A stretch of DNA of 64,000 bases, from the NCBI RefSeq assembly GCF_002608565.1, contig NZ_LIXM01000018.1, positions 40,944 to 104,943 on the forward strand. Reading direction: 5' to 3'. The position numbers were made by a program, and so were the translations under genes. Below, piece after piece: positions 53,143 through 60,952 of the stretch. Numbering within the stretch: position 1 is the stretch's first letter; every line of letters starts with the position of its first letter. The stretch comes from Vibrio sp. PID17_43 (GTDB lineage: Bacteria; Pseudomonadota; Gammaproteobacteria; Enterobacterales; Vibrionaceae). The notes under the pieces were generated by a model. That model saw only the letters and a list, made by a program, of their open reading frames with translations. It had not been told where the DNA came from and ran no database searches.

Positions 53143-53292
53143 ATGGCTAAGTTAAACGCTGACGTAGAGCTGTGCATGAATGAAAACGGTTATACCGAAG
53201 AAGAAGCGCTCAATGAGCTAGGTATGAATTGGCATGAGCTGTGGGAAGACGATGATGAAGATAGTGATGATGACGATGCGTACGACGACTAG
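53143..53292 (+). CDS. Small acidic protein coupled to the zinc-ribbon gene
   Basis: 49 residues; the last third is almost only Asp and Glu (EDDDEDSDDDDAYDD). The first half (LCMNENGYTEEEALNELGMNWHELW) could be a short helical domain. Start lies 2 bp after the zinc-ribbon stop, so translation is coupled. May neutralise its basic partner. Confidence 0.65.
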   Translation: MAKLNADVELCMNENGYTEEEALNELGMNWHELWEDDDEDSDDDDAYDD

Positions 53293-53385
53293 CTAGATAG
53301 TATAGAGGTCACCCGCAACAAAATACATGGGTGATATCAGTGATGGTATCGCCCTTTTTAATAATTCAAATATAGGCACTGAAAA

Positions 53386-53577
53386 ATGAATAAACGAGGA
53401 AGCACTTTCTACCCTAAGCCTGCACAATTACCGAAATCTAAAAGGGATCTTGGGCTAAAAGCGGCGCAGCTGGGCGGCACTCTCGGAGCACGCCTTGGCG
53501 GGCCGTACGGTTTGATAGCCGGCGCTGTGGCTGGTTTTGCACTCGGCTTGCTCATTGATGAAGTTCTGGATGACTAA
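53386..53577 (+). CDS. Small glycine-zipper membrane protein
   Basis: 63 residues: basic N-terminus (to residue 26) then a Gly/Ala/Leu-rich hydrophobic stretch with a GxxxG pattern (residues 30-57) and an acidic tail EVLDD. Could span a membrane, like holins or small toxins. Function unknown. Confidence 0.6.
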   Translation: MNKRGSTFYPKPAQLPKSKRDLGLKAAQLGGTLGARLGGPYGLIAGAVAGFALGLLIDEVLDD

Positions 53578-53588
53578 CATCGATGTGT

Positions 53589-53620
53589 AAAAAGTAGGGA
53601 TGGAGCGTCTCTACTTTTTT
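53589..53620 (+). terminator. Terminator after the glycine-zipper gene
   Basis: AAAAAGTAGGGA / TCTCTACTTTTT hairpin with T6. Confidence 0.75.
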
Positions 53621-53775
53621 CGCAAGTAATAAGCTTCAATAGATCCGCATGTTGTCTAGTAGGCAACAAATAGCCCTTTAAGTACATCTGAGTTTTCCAT
53701 TCTTTTTCTAACAAATTAATAACCCTGCATGGTTTGCAGGGGAACTTACTTGTAGAAATAGATGGAGCAATAAAA

Positions 53776-54039
53776 ATGAAAAACTTCGAGAAAATCATCG
53801 AGAAAAATACCGCTAAACTGAAAACTGGTAACATGCAGTCATACCTAGAAGTACTAGATGATAGTATCTGCCAATATGAAAAATCATACGGCCCAATGGC
53901 TGAATCGACATACTTGCGGAACTATGTTCGATCCTGCTTTAGGAATGATCTAGCCCAGAAGAATGGTCACAACTCATTTGGACGCAAACAGTTCTCGAAA
54001 TACATAGCTCGTTGGTTCCGTAAAGTCGGTGCTAACTAA
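53776..54039 (+). CDS. Hypothetical small basic protein
   Basis: 87 residues from ATG 53776 (GATGGAG upstream). Helical, basic C-terminus (FGRKQFSKYIARWFRKVG). No family recognised. Ends just before a perfect hairpin and convergent to the polymerase gene. Confidence 0.62.
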   Translation: MKNFEKIIEKNTAKLKTGNMQSYLEVLDDSICQYEKSYGPMAESTYLRNYVRSCFRNDLAQKNGHNSFGRKQFSKYIARWFRKVGAN

Positions 54040-54043
54040 GAAA

Positions 54044-54070
54044 GTACGATACACGTCATGTGTATCGTAC
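54044..54070. terminator. Hairpin between small gene and polymerase
   Basis: GTACGATACAC-GTCAT-GTGTATCGTAC, perfect 11-bp stem between convergent genes; no long T-run. Confidence 0.65.
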
Positions 54071-54138
54071 CCTCAAATGTCAGCTAGGTGGACATGGAGC
54101 CTTAATAGAAATTCTATATAGGTTTGGCGTCCAGTTTG

Positions 54139-56106
54139 TCACCTGCTCAGCCACTCAAAGATGCTGGCAGCGCTACCGTCTTTGTTCCAACTGTGGGGCG
54201 ATGTGATGTTAATATCCGTGCGAATGTTGAGCTGCGGATATTTTTCTTGGATCACCTGAATCATGACTTGAGAGGTTAGTGCAGCCACTTCCTCTAGTTT
54301 GTCTAGTGGTGCCTCAAATACAAAGGCGTCATGCAGAGCAACAATCAACTTTGCATCATAGCGTTTGTATAGCTGATGTAGACGGTTGCCTGCCATTTTA
54401 AACAGCGCAGCAGCGGTTCCTTGAACTGGCATATTAATCATCCAGTTTTTCTCGCTGCGATTCCGTTCCGCATTTTCGGCGCGCTGTCGTTGCAGTCCGG
54501 TAGCGGTGCTTACATAGCCCCGAATTGCTCCGTATTGCGGCGTTGTATGCATGGCTTTTTCCAAAGTAGGGAACATGGCTAGAAACCCGTCCATGAGTTG
54601 CCTTGCTTTGAACTCTGATACTTTCAGCTTTTTAGCCAGCCCAAATGCGGTGATGCCATAAATAAGTCCAAGGGTGCATTGCTTCATGACATTGCGCTTA
54701 TCTGCGTGATGTTCTTTGAACATAACTAGCGAGCAATGCTTATGTTCTTCTGGTAGTTCATCTTGGTAAAACTCTTGGGCTAATGCCGAGTACAAGTCGC
54801 CAGCGTTGTACTTCTCAATCAAATTGGCATCGTTGTAGATAACCGCCGTGATAGCTACTTCAATCTGAGCCAAATCCACTTCACCAATGCCATAGCATTC
54901 CGGCGCTATGACGATAGGACGCAAATCCGCTGGCAAACCCAAAATGTTGGGTGCCATTGTTGCTTGACGCCCCGTTACGGTGTCTAGATGCTTGTGTACT
55001 GGATGGATGCGACCATCAGCACCGACAAGCCCCGGCTGAAAAATGACGTCTTTAGATATTGATGCCACATTTGAGTACTTAGATAACAATCGCACTGCTG
55101 GGTGCAAGTCGTAGTTAGCACTTAACATCTCGCGTTCAAAGCTATAACCGTCACCATCCTTAAAGTGGCGCAGTAAACCAAGCGAGTTGAAGAAAGTGAT
55201 TTTTTCATCAAGGCTGTTTGGGTTGATTAGGCCATAGGCTTTAAGTTCTGCTTGCCATTGAGCGAGCTTTTCTTTCGTTCCAATGAGAACTTTTGCACAT
55301 TGCTTACGGCAAATAAGAACGCCATTTTTTTCCATTGCGGCATTGGTAACAATCCAAGGCATTTCCACTTCAGTTAAATGGGAGTGAATACCTTGCATAA
55401 CGGTCGCTTGAAGTTGCAGCATGTATAATTTGGCTACTTCCACGCATAATGCTTCGGTTTGATCTGTCAGTGGGGACTCTAGGCCATAACGGGCAGCAGT
55501 CGCTCTTAATCTATAGAAATTATTGCGCTCTGAAGCAAAGCTATCTTTAGCCTCGATTTTGGCAACTAGGCCATTAAACTCTTGGCGTTTATCGAACTGG
55601 TGCAGCCCAAGGTACCGAGCCTTTTCTGCAATCAGTATGTCCCAGATTCGGCGTGGTTCAATAAGCTCTATAGCCCAGAGGCAATGCAGCAGCTTGTTAG
55701 CATCGTAAGCGACAAAGGCTACTGGTAAATCAAACAACACTTGTAGTTGGCTAGTTTCAATATCTGATGCTAAATCAATGATAAAGGCGTGCAGCTCTAT
55801 TGAAGTCACATCGCCAGTGCAGAGAGTTAGACACAGTTCAGTTGGCTGAATCGCAGAGATGTCATATTTGTCGTAACCGTTGGGTAAGGTTACGTGTGAT
55901 GTGCCGTAGATATGTTTGCACTCCATACCAACATGGCAGATAGGCAGTTGTAATGCTAAGTCGATAAAGTCATATAGCCCCTGCTGCGTATTGATCAGCG
56001 TAGTTTCTCCACTGGTAAAGCTAGGGTTTTTAGGTAGAACTAGGGCGGATACCTTTTTGTTTTTAGTTGGAGCAAAGTACTGTTCAGTTCCCGGAAGTAA
56101 ATTCAT
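54139..56106 (-). CDS. Family A DNA polymerase without 5' nuclease
   Basis: 655 residues. Polymerase domain from about 245: TGRQATMAPNILGLP (378-392), motif A D411LAQIEV, motif B R471NVMK475...Y483G, NMPVQGTAAALFKMA (558-572) and motif C H592-D593-A594. Both metal-binding Asp (411, 593) are kept; the usual Glu after HD is Ala. The N-terminal part aligns in position with the 3'-5' exonuclease domain but most DEDD acids seem lost. No FEN domain. Phage/plasmid-like and separate from the host polA. Last gene of the leftward module; GAGGA ribosome site. Confidence 0.88.
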   Translation of the reverse strand: MNLLPGTEQYFAPTKNKKVSALVLPKNPSFTSGETTLINTQQGLYDFIDLALQLPICHVGMECKHIYGTSHVTLPNGYDKYDISAIQPTELCLTLCTGDVTSIELHAFIIDLASDIETSQLQVLFDLPVAFVAYDANKLLHCLWAIELIEPRRIWDILIAEKARYLGLHQFDKRQEFNGLVAKIEAKDSFASERNNFYRLRATAARYGLESPLTDQTEALCVEVAKLYMLQLQATVMQGIHSHLTEVEMPWIVTNAAMEKNGVLICRKQCAKVLIGTKEKLAQWQAELKAYGLINPNSLDEKITFFNSLGLLRHFKDGDGYSFEREMLSANYDLHPAVRLLSKYSNVASISKDVIFQPGLVGADGRIHPVHKHLDTVTGRQATMAPNILGLPADLRPIVIAPECYGIGEVDLAQIEVAITAVIYNDANLIEKYNAGDLYSALAQEFYQDELPEEHKHCSLVMFKEHHADKRNVMKQCTLGLIYGITAFGLAKKLKVSEFKARQLMDGFLAMFPTLEKAMHTTPQYGAIRGYVSTATGLQRQRAENAERNRSEKNWMINMPVQGTAAALFKMAGNRLHQLYKRYDAKLIVALHDAFVFEAPLDKLEEVAALTSQVMIQVIQEKYPQLNIRTDINITSPHSWNKDGSAASIFEWLSR

Positions 56107-56154
56107 TGTTCTAATCCTCGGAAAGGGCGAATAATCTCGCCCAAATTAATGGAG

Positions 56155-57975
56155 TTAAGCGGCGGATTGTTGTAAATAGCGGCGTACTTGTCGGGTGCTG
56201 ATACCCAACTGCTTCGCTATCTCGGCTTGTTTGAGTTTTTTAGCGCTGAGAGCCCTAACATTATCCGCTTTAGAATTGCTGCTACGTGTGCGTTTGGGTG
56301 CTAATCCGAAGTGATTGCGCAATTCCGCCAAGTTAGAGAACTCGTGATCATAGGTCGTCGCTAAAGCATCATTGTTCTGGAACGTAATGATTTCGCGAGT
56401 CTTGGTAAATGGACGCACGCGACCAACGGCTTGGACCACTGTGCCCATCTCTAAAGTTTGCAGCATTGGATCTGCGACTTCGGCTACATCAGTGAATCGA
56501 TGTTGTTCTGATACGACGCCATGGCGACGACGCGGCTTGTTCGAGTGGACAATCGTAACTTCAATACGCTCACTGTCAGCACGTAACCCCTGAATAGAGT
56601 CGCTTAGGATTTTCTCGGTGACGTAATAGCTATTGAGGCAGTAACAGCAGTCGAACTCTTCATACTGATTAATGCCGATAACGCCATAGTGAATGACAGG
56701 AACTAAAGTTAAATCCGAGCTTTCCGCATAATGCTCCCCATGTACTACACGGATATCATTAACGTTTTGCTCTACCAGCATTTGGTTGAGAGTCTCAATG
56801 CAGAAATCAGCGTGATCTTTTTTTGATACCAGTAGAACACGCTTGCCTGACTTGATTCGCTGTACAGTTAGCTGCAAGAACACATCCAGTATTTGTGGGG
56901 CATTCTTTTTAAAATGAGTGCTAGCTCCAATCGATGAAGCAAGGTTCAACCATGTTGTTCCCTCACCTTTAAATTCGTAGTTGTCGTATGGCGAATAGAA
57001 ATCGATACCTAGCCGCATCTTTAAAATGGATAGGTGAGTGGTGCCACTGTAGAGCAACACATTACTCCCAGAAGTAAAGGGAGATGCGGGAAAGCGGATA
57101 TCGCCATTCGGTAATTTTTCACGAGACTCAGCACTGGAATAACCAAAGGCTTGCAAGTCGTAAATGATGTTGTGGAATGAATCACCAAATAGCTCATCGC
57201 CACAGGTCAAGATCTGAGTCATTTCGTTAACACCAAGGCGAGGGAAAGCCCAAGCATGGGCATCTTGTAAGTCCTCGTTTGGCGCACAGATCAAACAGCC
57301 TAAGTAATGGGCAATCTCGGCTTTGCGTTTTTTAGATACATCGGAACGTTCCGTTGCATCAATTAACTGATGGATAGAATCCAACGTTATGATGCGACTG
57401 TAATCGGCTAGGCTGACATTCGCCTCATCAAAGATAACCAGCACTTTCTCCGCAGAAGTCATCTGCTTTATATGAGCAATAAAGTGTGGGTTATGCTCAA
57501 GATGCGCTTGAGCTGCGAACACTACCTGTTTGCCTTGCAGATCTTTACCGTATTGGCTAGGCCAGAAACATTCAGAGCGCTTGGGGCACAACTCACAGCA
57601 GTGTCGTTTGCCTAATTGAGCAAGGTTCCGGGCTTCATATTTTTCCCATACTTGATTGCGCTCTTTACCGCATAGTTCGGCCGGGCGAGGGCGGATATTG
57701 ATGACTTCAATATCTGCTGGTGGGGTTGTTATCAATTTGCGCTCATCGATAATGCTGCGGGTAGGGGGCATGACTATCACAAGATCGTAATAACCCGAAC
57801 GAATAGCCGTTTCAGTCACTTGATCCATGTTATGGGACTTACCTACGCCAACTTGCAAGTTAACGACGACGTTTTGGTGTTTTAGACAATGCTGAAGATT
57901 AACTTCAGCATTATTCTTTGTTCTGAAATTAGCGAGGCAATCAGCCCCGCTAATCCGTTGCTTATCGGCAGTCAT
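56155..57975 (-). CDS. SF2 helicase with cysteine cluster and C-terminal HTH
   Basis: 606 residues. Walker A-like QVGVGKSH (41-48), DEAD-type FDEANVS (182-188), and motif VI QAVGRVRP near residue 515. Between motifs I and II are C102, C126, C127, C130 and C136, then VVFAAQAHLEHNP, which resembles the Fe-S domain of XPD/DinG helicases. Residues 570-606 (LKQAEIAKQLGISTRQVRRYLQ) are a resolvase/sigma-like HTH. Its ATG overlaps the SSB-like stop (TAATG). Likely replicative or initiator helicase of the element. Confidence 0.8.
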   Translation of the reverse strand: MTADKQRISGADCLANFRTKNNAEVNLQHCLKHQNVVVNLQVGVGKSHNMDQVTETAIRSGYYDLVIVMPPTRSIIDERKLITTPPADIEVINIRPRPAELCGKERNQVWEKYEARNLAQLGKRHCCELCPKRSECFWPSQYGKDLQGKQVVFAAQAHLEHNPHFIAHIKQMTSAEKVLVIFDEANVSLADYSRIITLDSIHQLIDATERSDVSKKRKAEIAHYLGCLICAPNEDLQDAHAWAFPRLGVNEMTQILTCGDELFGDSFHNIIYDLQAFGYSSAESREKLPNGDIRFPASPFTSGSNVLLYSGTTHLSILKMRLGIDFYSPYDNYEFKGEGTTWLNLASSIGASTHFKKNAPQILDVFLQLTVQRIKSGKRVLLVSKKDHADFCIETLNQMLVEQNVNDIRVVHGEHYAESSDLTLVPVIHYGVIGINQYEEFDCCYCLNSYYVTEKILSDSIQGLRADSERIEVTIVHSNKPRRRHGVVSEQHRFTDVAEVADPMLQTLEMGTVVQAVGRVRPFTKTREIITFQNNDALATTYDHEFSNLAELRNHFGLAPKRTRSSNSKADNVRALSAKKLKQAEIAKQLGISTRQVRRYLQQSAA

Positions 57976-58604
57976 TAGGCTGCACGGCCACGTTTTAGAA
58001 GGAGGCGCGCCTTGATCTGCGGAATCTCTTCCAGCTCTTCATTGGCCTTGATTTGGTAGATGTCCGCTAGCGAAAACTCGTTGTGATCGTAGGCATTTTT
58101 AAACGCCAGTACTTTATCGCCGTCGATACCCATACCATCCATGATCTCGCCAGAATTCACTTCATATTGGTATCCATTTTTAGTGATGCTAATCATCAGA
58201 CCACCCTTGCCAAATAAAGTCTGTAGCTGTGGAGCTAATGCGGTTGGCTTCATTGATGGTGGAATAGCAAGAACTTCCATGCGTCCTTCTAAGAAGTTAT
58301 ATGCTGGTGTCAAAATGCGATGATCTAGCTTAATACCTGCTTCGCATAGTGAGCAATTGTCGCTGCCGTTGCATTGCACAAACCCTTTCAGTTCCGGTGT
58401 ATCTAGGTAATGAAAGAACACCTTCTCAAAAGTGTCCATCACGAAAGCGATCGTACAGCCATCCTCATTCAAACGAGTGCTGTGAAGAAAGTCAGGTTGC
58501 TTGTAAGAAGGGTGATTAGCTGCAGCGCCAAACATATCTTCATGTGTGCCTTTCTGGTTACGACCGTGTGTGTTTGTAGTGTTTAGTTCGTTTGTCATGT
58601 TCAT
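57975..58604 (-). CDS. Phage-type ssDNA-binding-like protein
   Basis: 209 residues. C78, C84 and C87 (VQCNGSDNCSLCEAG), then RILTPAYNFLEGRMEVLAIPPSM, resemble the zinc-containing OB-fold ssDNA-binding proteins of phages (gp32-like). Its position before a helicase and polymerase fits. Not a bacterial SSB orthologue; assignment rests on pattern and context. Confidence 0.6.
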   Translation of the reverse strand: MNMTNELNTTNTHGRNQKGTHEDMFGAAANHPSYKQPDFLHSTRLNEDGCTIAFVMDTFEKVFFHYLDTPELKGFVQCNGSDNCSLCEAGIKLDHRILTPAYNFLEGRMEVLAIPPSMKPTALAPQLQTLFGKGGLMISITKNGYQYEVNSGEIMDGMGIDGDKVLAFKNAYDHNEFSLADIYQIKANEELEEIPQIKARLLLKRGRAA

Positions 58605-58623
58605 ATGTCCTATAAAAATTGTG

Positions 58624-59232
58624 TTATTTTGCGAATGCCGCTTTTAATTCTTCTTCTAACTGCGCCCACTGTTCTTTGGTCGTGAATTCGTTGCTTACCG
58701 ATAGTTCAGCATCAAAATAGAATGGTTCCCCATCAGGAAAATCGACATAGTCGAAGCACTCACTGGCTAGAGAAAACGTTGCAGCACAGAAGCTTGTCAC
58801 TGCTTCTGGGTGATAAAAAGGCAGATCTTTACAGATATGGCCAACAGCCTCATAAACGGAGGCGGGTATGAGGGGTGACTCATTTAAGTGGTATTCACAG
58901 CTAAATGTTTCCGTACCGCTACCAGTTGAAACCCTTGTGGTTATGATGAATACGCCTCCACCCATTTCTTCTGAATTAGAAGTAATAGACAGTTTTTTTG
59001 TGAAAAAATAATCTAGAGCTTGTTGCTCAGCATCTTGAACGTCGCGAACCTTTTCAACAGGTAGTATGGCGATAGGAGTCCCGCCGCCGTCCCCATAGCT
59101 GACAGGAACACTGTCCATGAATTGCTCTTCGTAGTCTTTAGGCAAAATGTCTCGTTTAATAAATAAGGCTAACGTAGTGAGTCCGATTTTCTTGCCGTGT
59201 TGTATTGCCTTTTCGCTTTGGTTGTACTGCAT
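58624..59232 (-). CDS. Hypothetical first gene of the replication module
   Basis: 202 residues, mixed alpha/beta, acidic, with no recognised domain. It is the promoter-proximal gene of the operon that continues with the SSB-like, helicase and polymerase genes (19-bp gap to the next) and is divergent from the XRE regulator. Confidence 0.7.
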   Translation of the reverse strand: MQYNQSEKAIQHGKKIGLTTLALFIKRDILPKDYEEQFMDSVPVSYGDGGGTPIAILPVEKVRDVQDAEQQALDYFFTKKLSITSNSEEMGGGVFIITTRVSTGSGTETFSCEYHLNESPLIPASVYEAVGHICKDLPFYHPEAVTSFCAATFSLASECFDYVDFPDGEPFYFDAELSVSNEFTTKEQWAQLEEELKAAFAK

Positions 59233-59362
59233 AATTTTTCCTAAAAATATAACTGTGAGGTAAACTTTTCATGGTTAAGTTACTTCTTATTGTGCATTTA
59301 AGTCAATAAATAATTGAAAAATTTTCCTGTAGCGTTAAAATTTTAGAAAGGTAGAGAGGGAG
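59233..59362. promoter_or_regulatory. Divergent switch between replication module and XRE gene
   Basis: 130-bp AT-rich gap. An imperfect inverted repeat GTAAACTT...AAGTTAC lies at 59260-59283, and TTGACT is visible on the minus strand as a possible -35. It could be the XRE operator. Confidence 0.5.
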
Positions 59363-59953
59363 ATGAGAGTGAAAAGTAAAGGTAAAGTTAGTATCTTCAC
59401 GTTGATAGCAGAGGCAGTGAAAGATCTAAGATTGTATGGAGCTGACTTTGTATTGGCGTTGGGCCAAACAAAGAAGATAAAAACCAGTACCAAACAAGCG
59501 GAATATGCAGAGATACTCGGCGTGAAAAATGCCTTTTACTCGCGTCTTGAAAGTGGCAGTTCGGTATTCAACATTGCTCAGCTGCACACGTTATGCGAGG
59601 CAACAGGGCTGTCATTTGGGGCGTTGTTTGCCTATGTCGAGAGTATGAAACAAGAGCGCATCAGCAAAGGATATCAAATTGTGACAGACGTTCTGCCTAT
59701 AGAGCAAGATGCAGTACGCAAAGATAACTGGATTGAAGAAAAGGCTACGGCTTTAAATAACAAATGGACTCGCGAGCAGAAGAGTCTCAAGCAATATAAA
59801 CATTTAACCACCGAACAGATTGCAGCGAAGAGCCAAGAGTATGTACTTCACGCCGCACTTCTATTTGCAGATAAGTTTGGTCATGTGGAAGATGCAGAAC
59901 TAGTCGACGGGCAATGGGACGAGGCATTTGCCGAGGATAGGCTTGAAGATTGA
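59363..59953 (+). CDS. XRE-type HTH regulator
   Basis: 196 residues. HTH at about 43-90 (TKQAEYAEILGVKNAFYSRLESGSSVFNIAQLHTLCEATGLSFGALFAY), extra N-terminal 40 residues and a C-terminal helical part. Divergent from the replication module, the layout of a repressor controlling it. GAGAGGG ribosome site. Confidence 0.8.
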   Translation: MRVKSKGKVSIFTLIAEAVKDLRLYGADFVLALGQTKKIKTSTKQAEYAEILGVKNAFYSRLESGSSVFNIAQLHTLCEATGLSFGALFAYVESMKQERISKGYQIVTDVLPIEQDAVRKDNWIEEKATALNNKWTREQKSLKQYKHLTTEQIAAKSQEYVLHAALLFADKFGHVEDAELVDGQWDEAFAEDRLED

Positions 59954-59967
59954 TCGGCAACAGTATG

Positions 59968-60018
59968 AAGTGGACGACAACCCTAATTTAAATTCTTTTA
60001 TAGGGAAAACGTCCACTT
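59968..60018 (+). repeat. Long inverted repeat after the XRE gene
   Basis: AAGTGGACG / CGTCCACTT perfect arms with an inner CCCT/AGGG pair; may terminate the XRE transcript. Confidence 0.5.
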
Positions 60019-60032
60019 TGGGCAGTAAATCA

Positions 60033-60059
60033 CATGTCATGCATGTCATGCATGTCATG
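60033..60059. repeat. Three tandem CATGTCATG units
   Basis: Three exact 9-bp copies, each a near-palindrome. Confidence 0.85.
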
Positions 60060-60137
60060 CGATTCAACGGCAGATATGGGCCCGAGACTAACCGTGCCAA
60101 ATTGTTTGTTGCGCTGATCTGTCTGTAACTTTGTCTC

Positions 60138-60182
60138 GCCTCAGAACAACAATTTAATAACTATTAATCTGATTGTTTTGAG
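60138..60182. promoter_or_regulatory. Inverted repeat before the NUMOD-like gene
   Basis: CCTCAGAACAA / TTGTTTTGAGG (one G-T) around a 23-nt AT-rich centre; it overlaps the TGAGG ribosome site of the next gene. Confidence 0.5.
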
Positions 60183-60188
60183 GCCTAT

Positions 60189-60798
60189 ATGTTTGAATTA
60201 AAAAATGGTGATTTGACGTTCGCCTCACGTGCTGAAGCAGCGCGTCATTTTGGTATCAACCCTAAATTGGTCACGGAACGTATGACCAAGCGTGGCTGGA
60301 CACTAGAAGTTAGAACCGAGTCCTAGTCGTGTTTACGCGAGAAAAGTCGTTATTAACGGTGTTGAATACTCAAGTATGCGTCAGGCTGCGAAAGATCTTG
60401 GCGTGGCGCAAAGTACACTGATGAATCGCATAAACGCAGGCATTAGTGTTGAAGATGCTTTGTCTGGCGCACATTCTGAGCGTGAGAAGTTAAAAGGGCA
60501 ATCCAAGCCGATGTTCTACCAAGGTAAGCTCTACCCATCGGCTCGTCATTTGTTGCTTGTTAATCCCGAGCTGGTTGCTGGTGGTGATTTAGATTTGGTC
60601 GTTGCCAAGCTGAACGATAGGGCTCGTAGGGCTAAGAATCGTGGTGAGATTGAGAACCTGTCGATTGATGAGATTTCGGTTAAGTATGGTTTGCCTAAGG
60701 TGAGGTTTGTTGATGAGTTTGATGAGTGGATTGCTATTGATGTTGGCGGTGTGTTATCAAAGCGTTTCCTCAAAGTGGCGTTGAGTTCAATCTCTTAA
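60189..60798 (+). pseudogene. NUMOD-like multi-HTH gene, frameshifted
   Basis: The first frame (60189-60326, 45 residues) has a good ribosome site and encodes FASRAEAARHFGINPKLVTERMTKRGWTLE. The +1 frame is open from 60307 and encodes EPSPSRVYARKVVINGVEYSSMRQAAKDLGVAQSTLMNRI and on to 60798; its first ATG (60376) is in the middle of this module and has no ribosome site. Both halves resemble repeated NUMOD-type helix modules found next to homing endonucleases, so this looks like one gene split by a frameshift between 60307 and 60323. Intact function unknown. Confidence 0.6.
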
Positions 60799-60952
60799 GC
60801 AACTTGTTTAATTATGAGAGTATGTTTGATTGTTCTTCATTGATAAGGCTTATGACAGATAGTTTTGTTTTCTTTTTTTAAGCTAGGTAGAATTCCGTTT
60901 TCTCGCTTTTCTAGTGGCTTTAGCCGTTCAGACTTACCAAGGTGTTGCTTCG

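Noticed and set aside
54139..56106. Aminoadenine (Z-genome) polymerase DpoZ
   Set aside because: No purZ or datZ-like genes nearby; resemblance is only at the family A level.
54139..58604. Prophage
   Set aside because: Replication genes are phage-like but no capsid, tail, packaging or lysis genes can be seen.
60033..60059. CRISPR-like repeat
   Set aside because: Only three contiguous 9-bp units without spacers, and no cas genes in the window.
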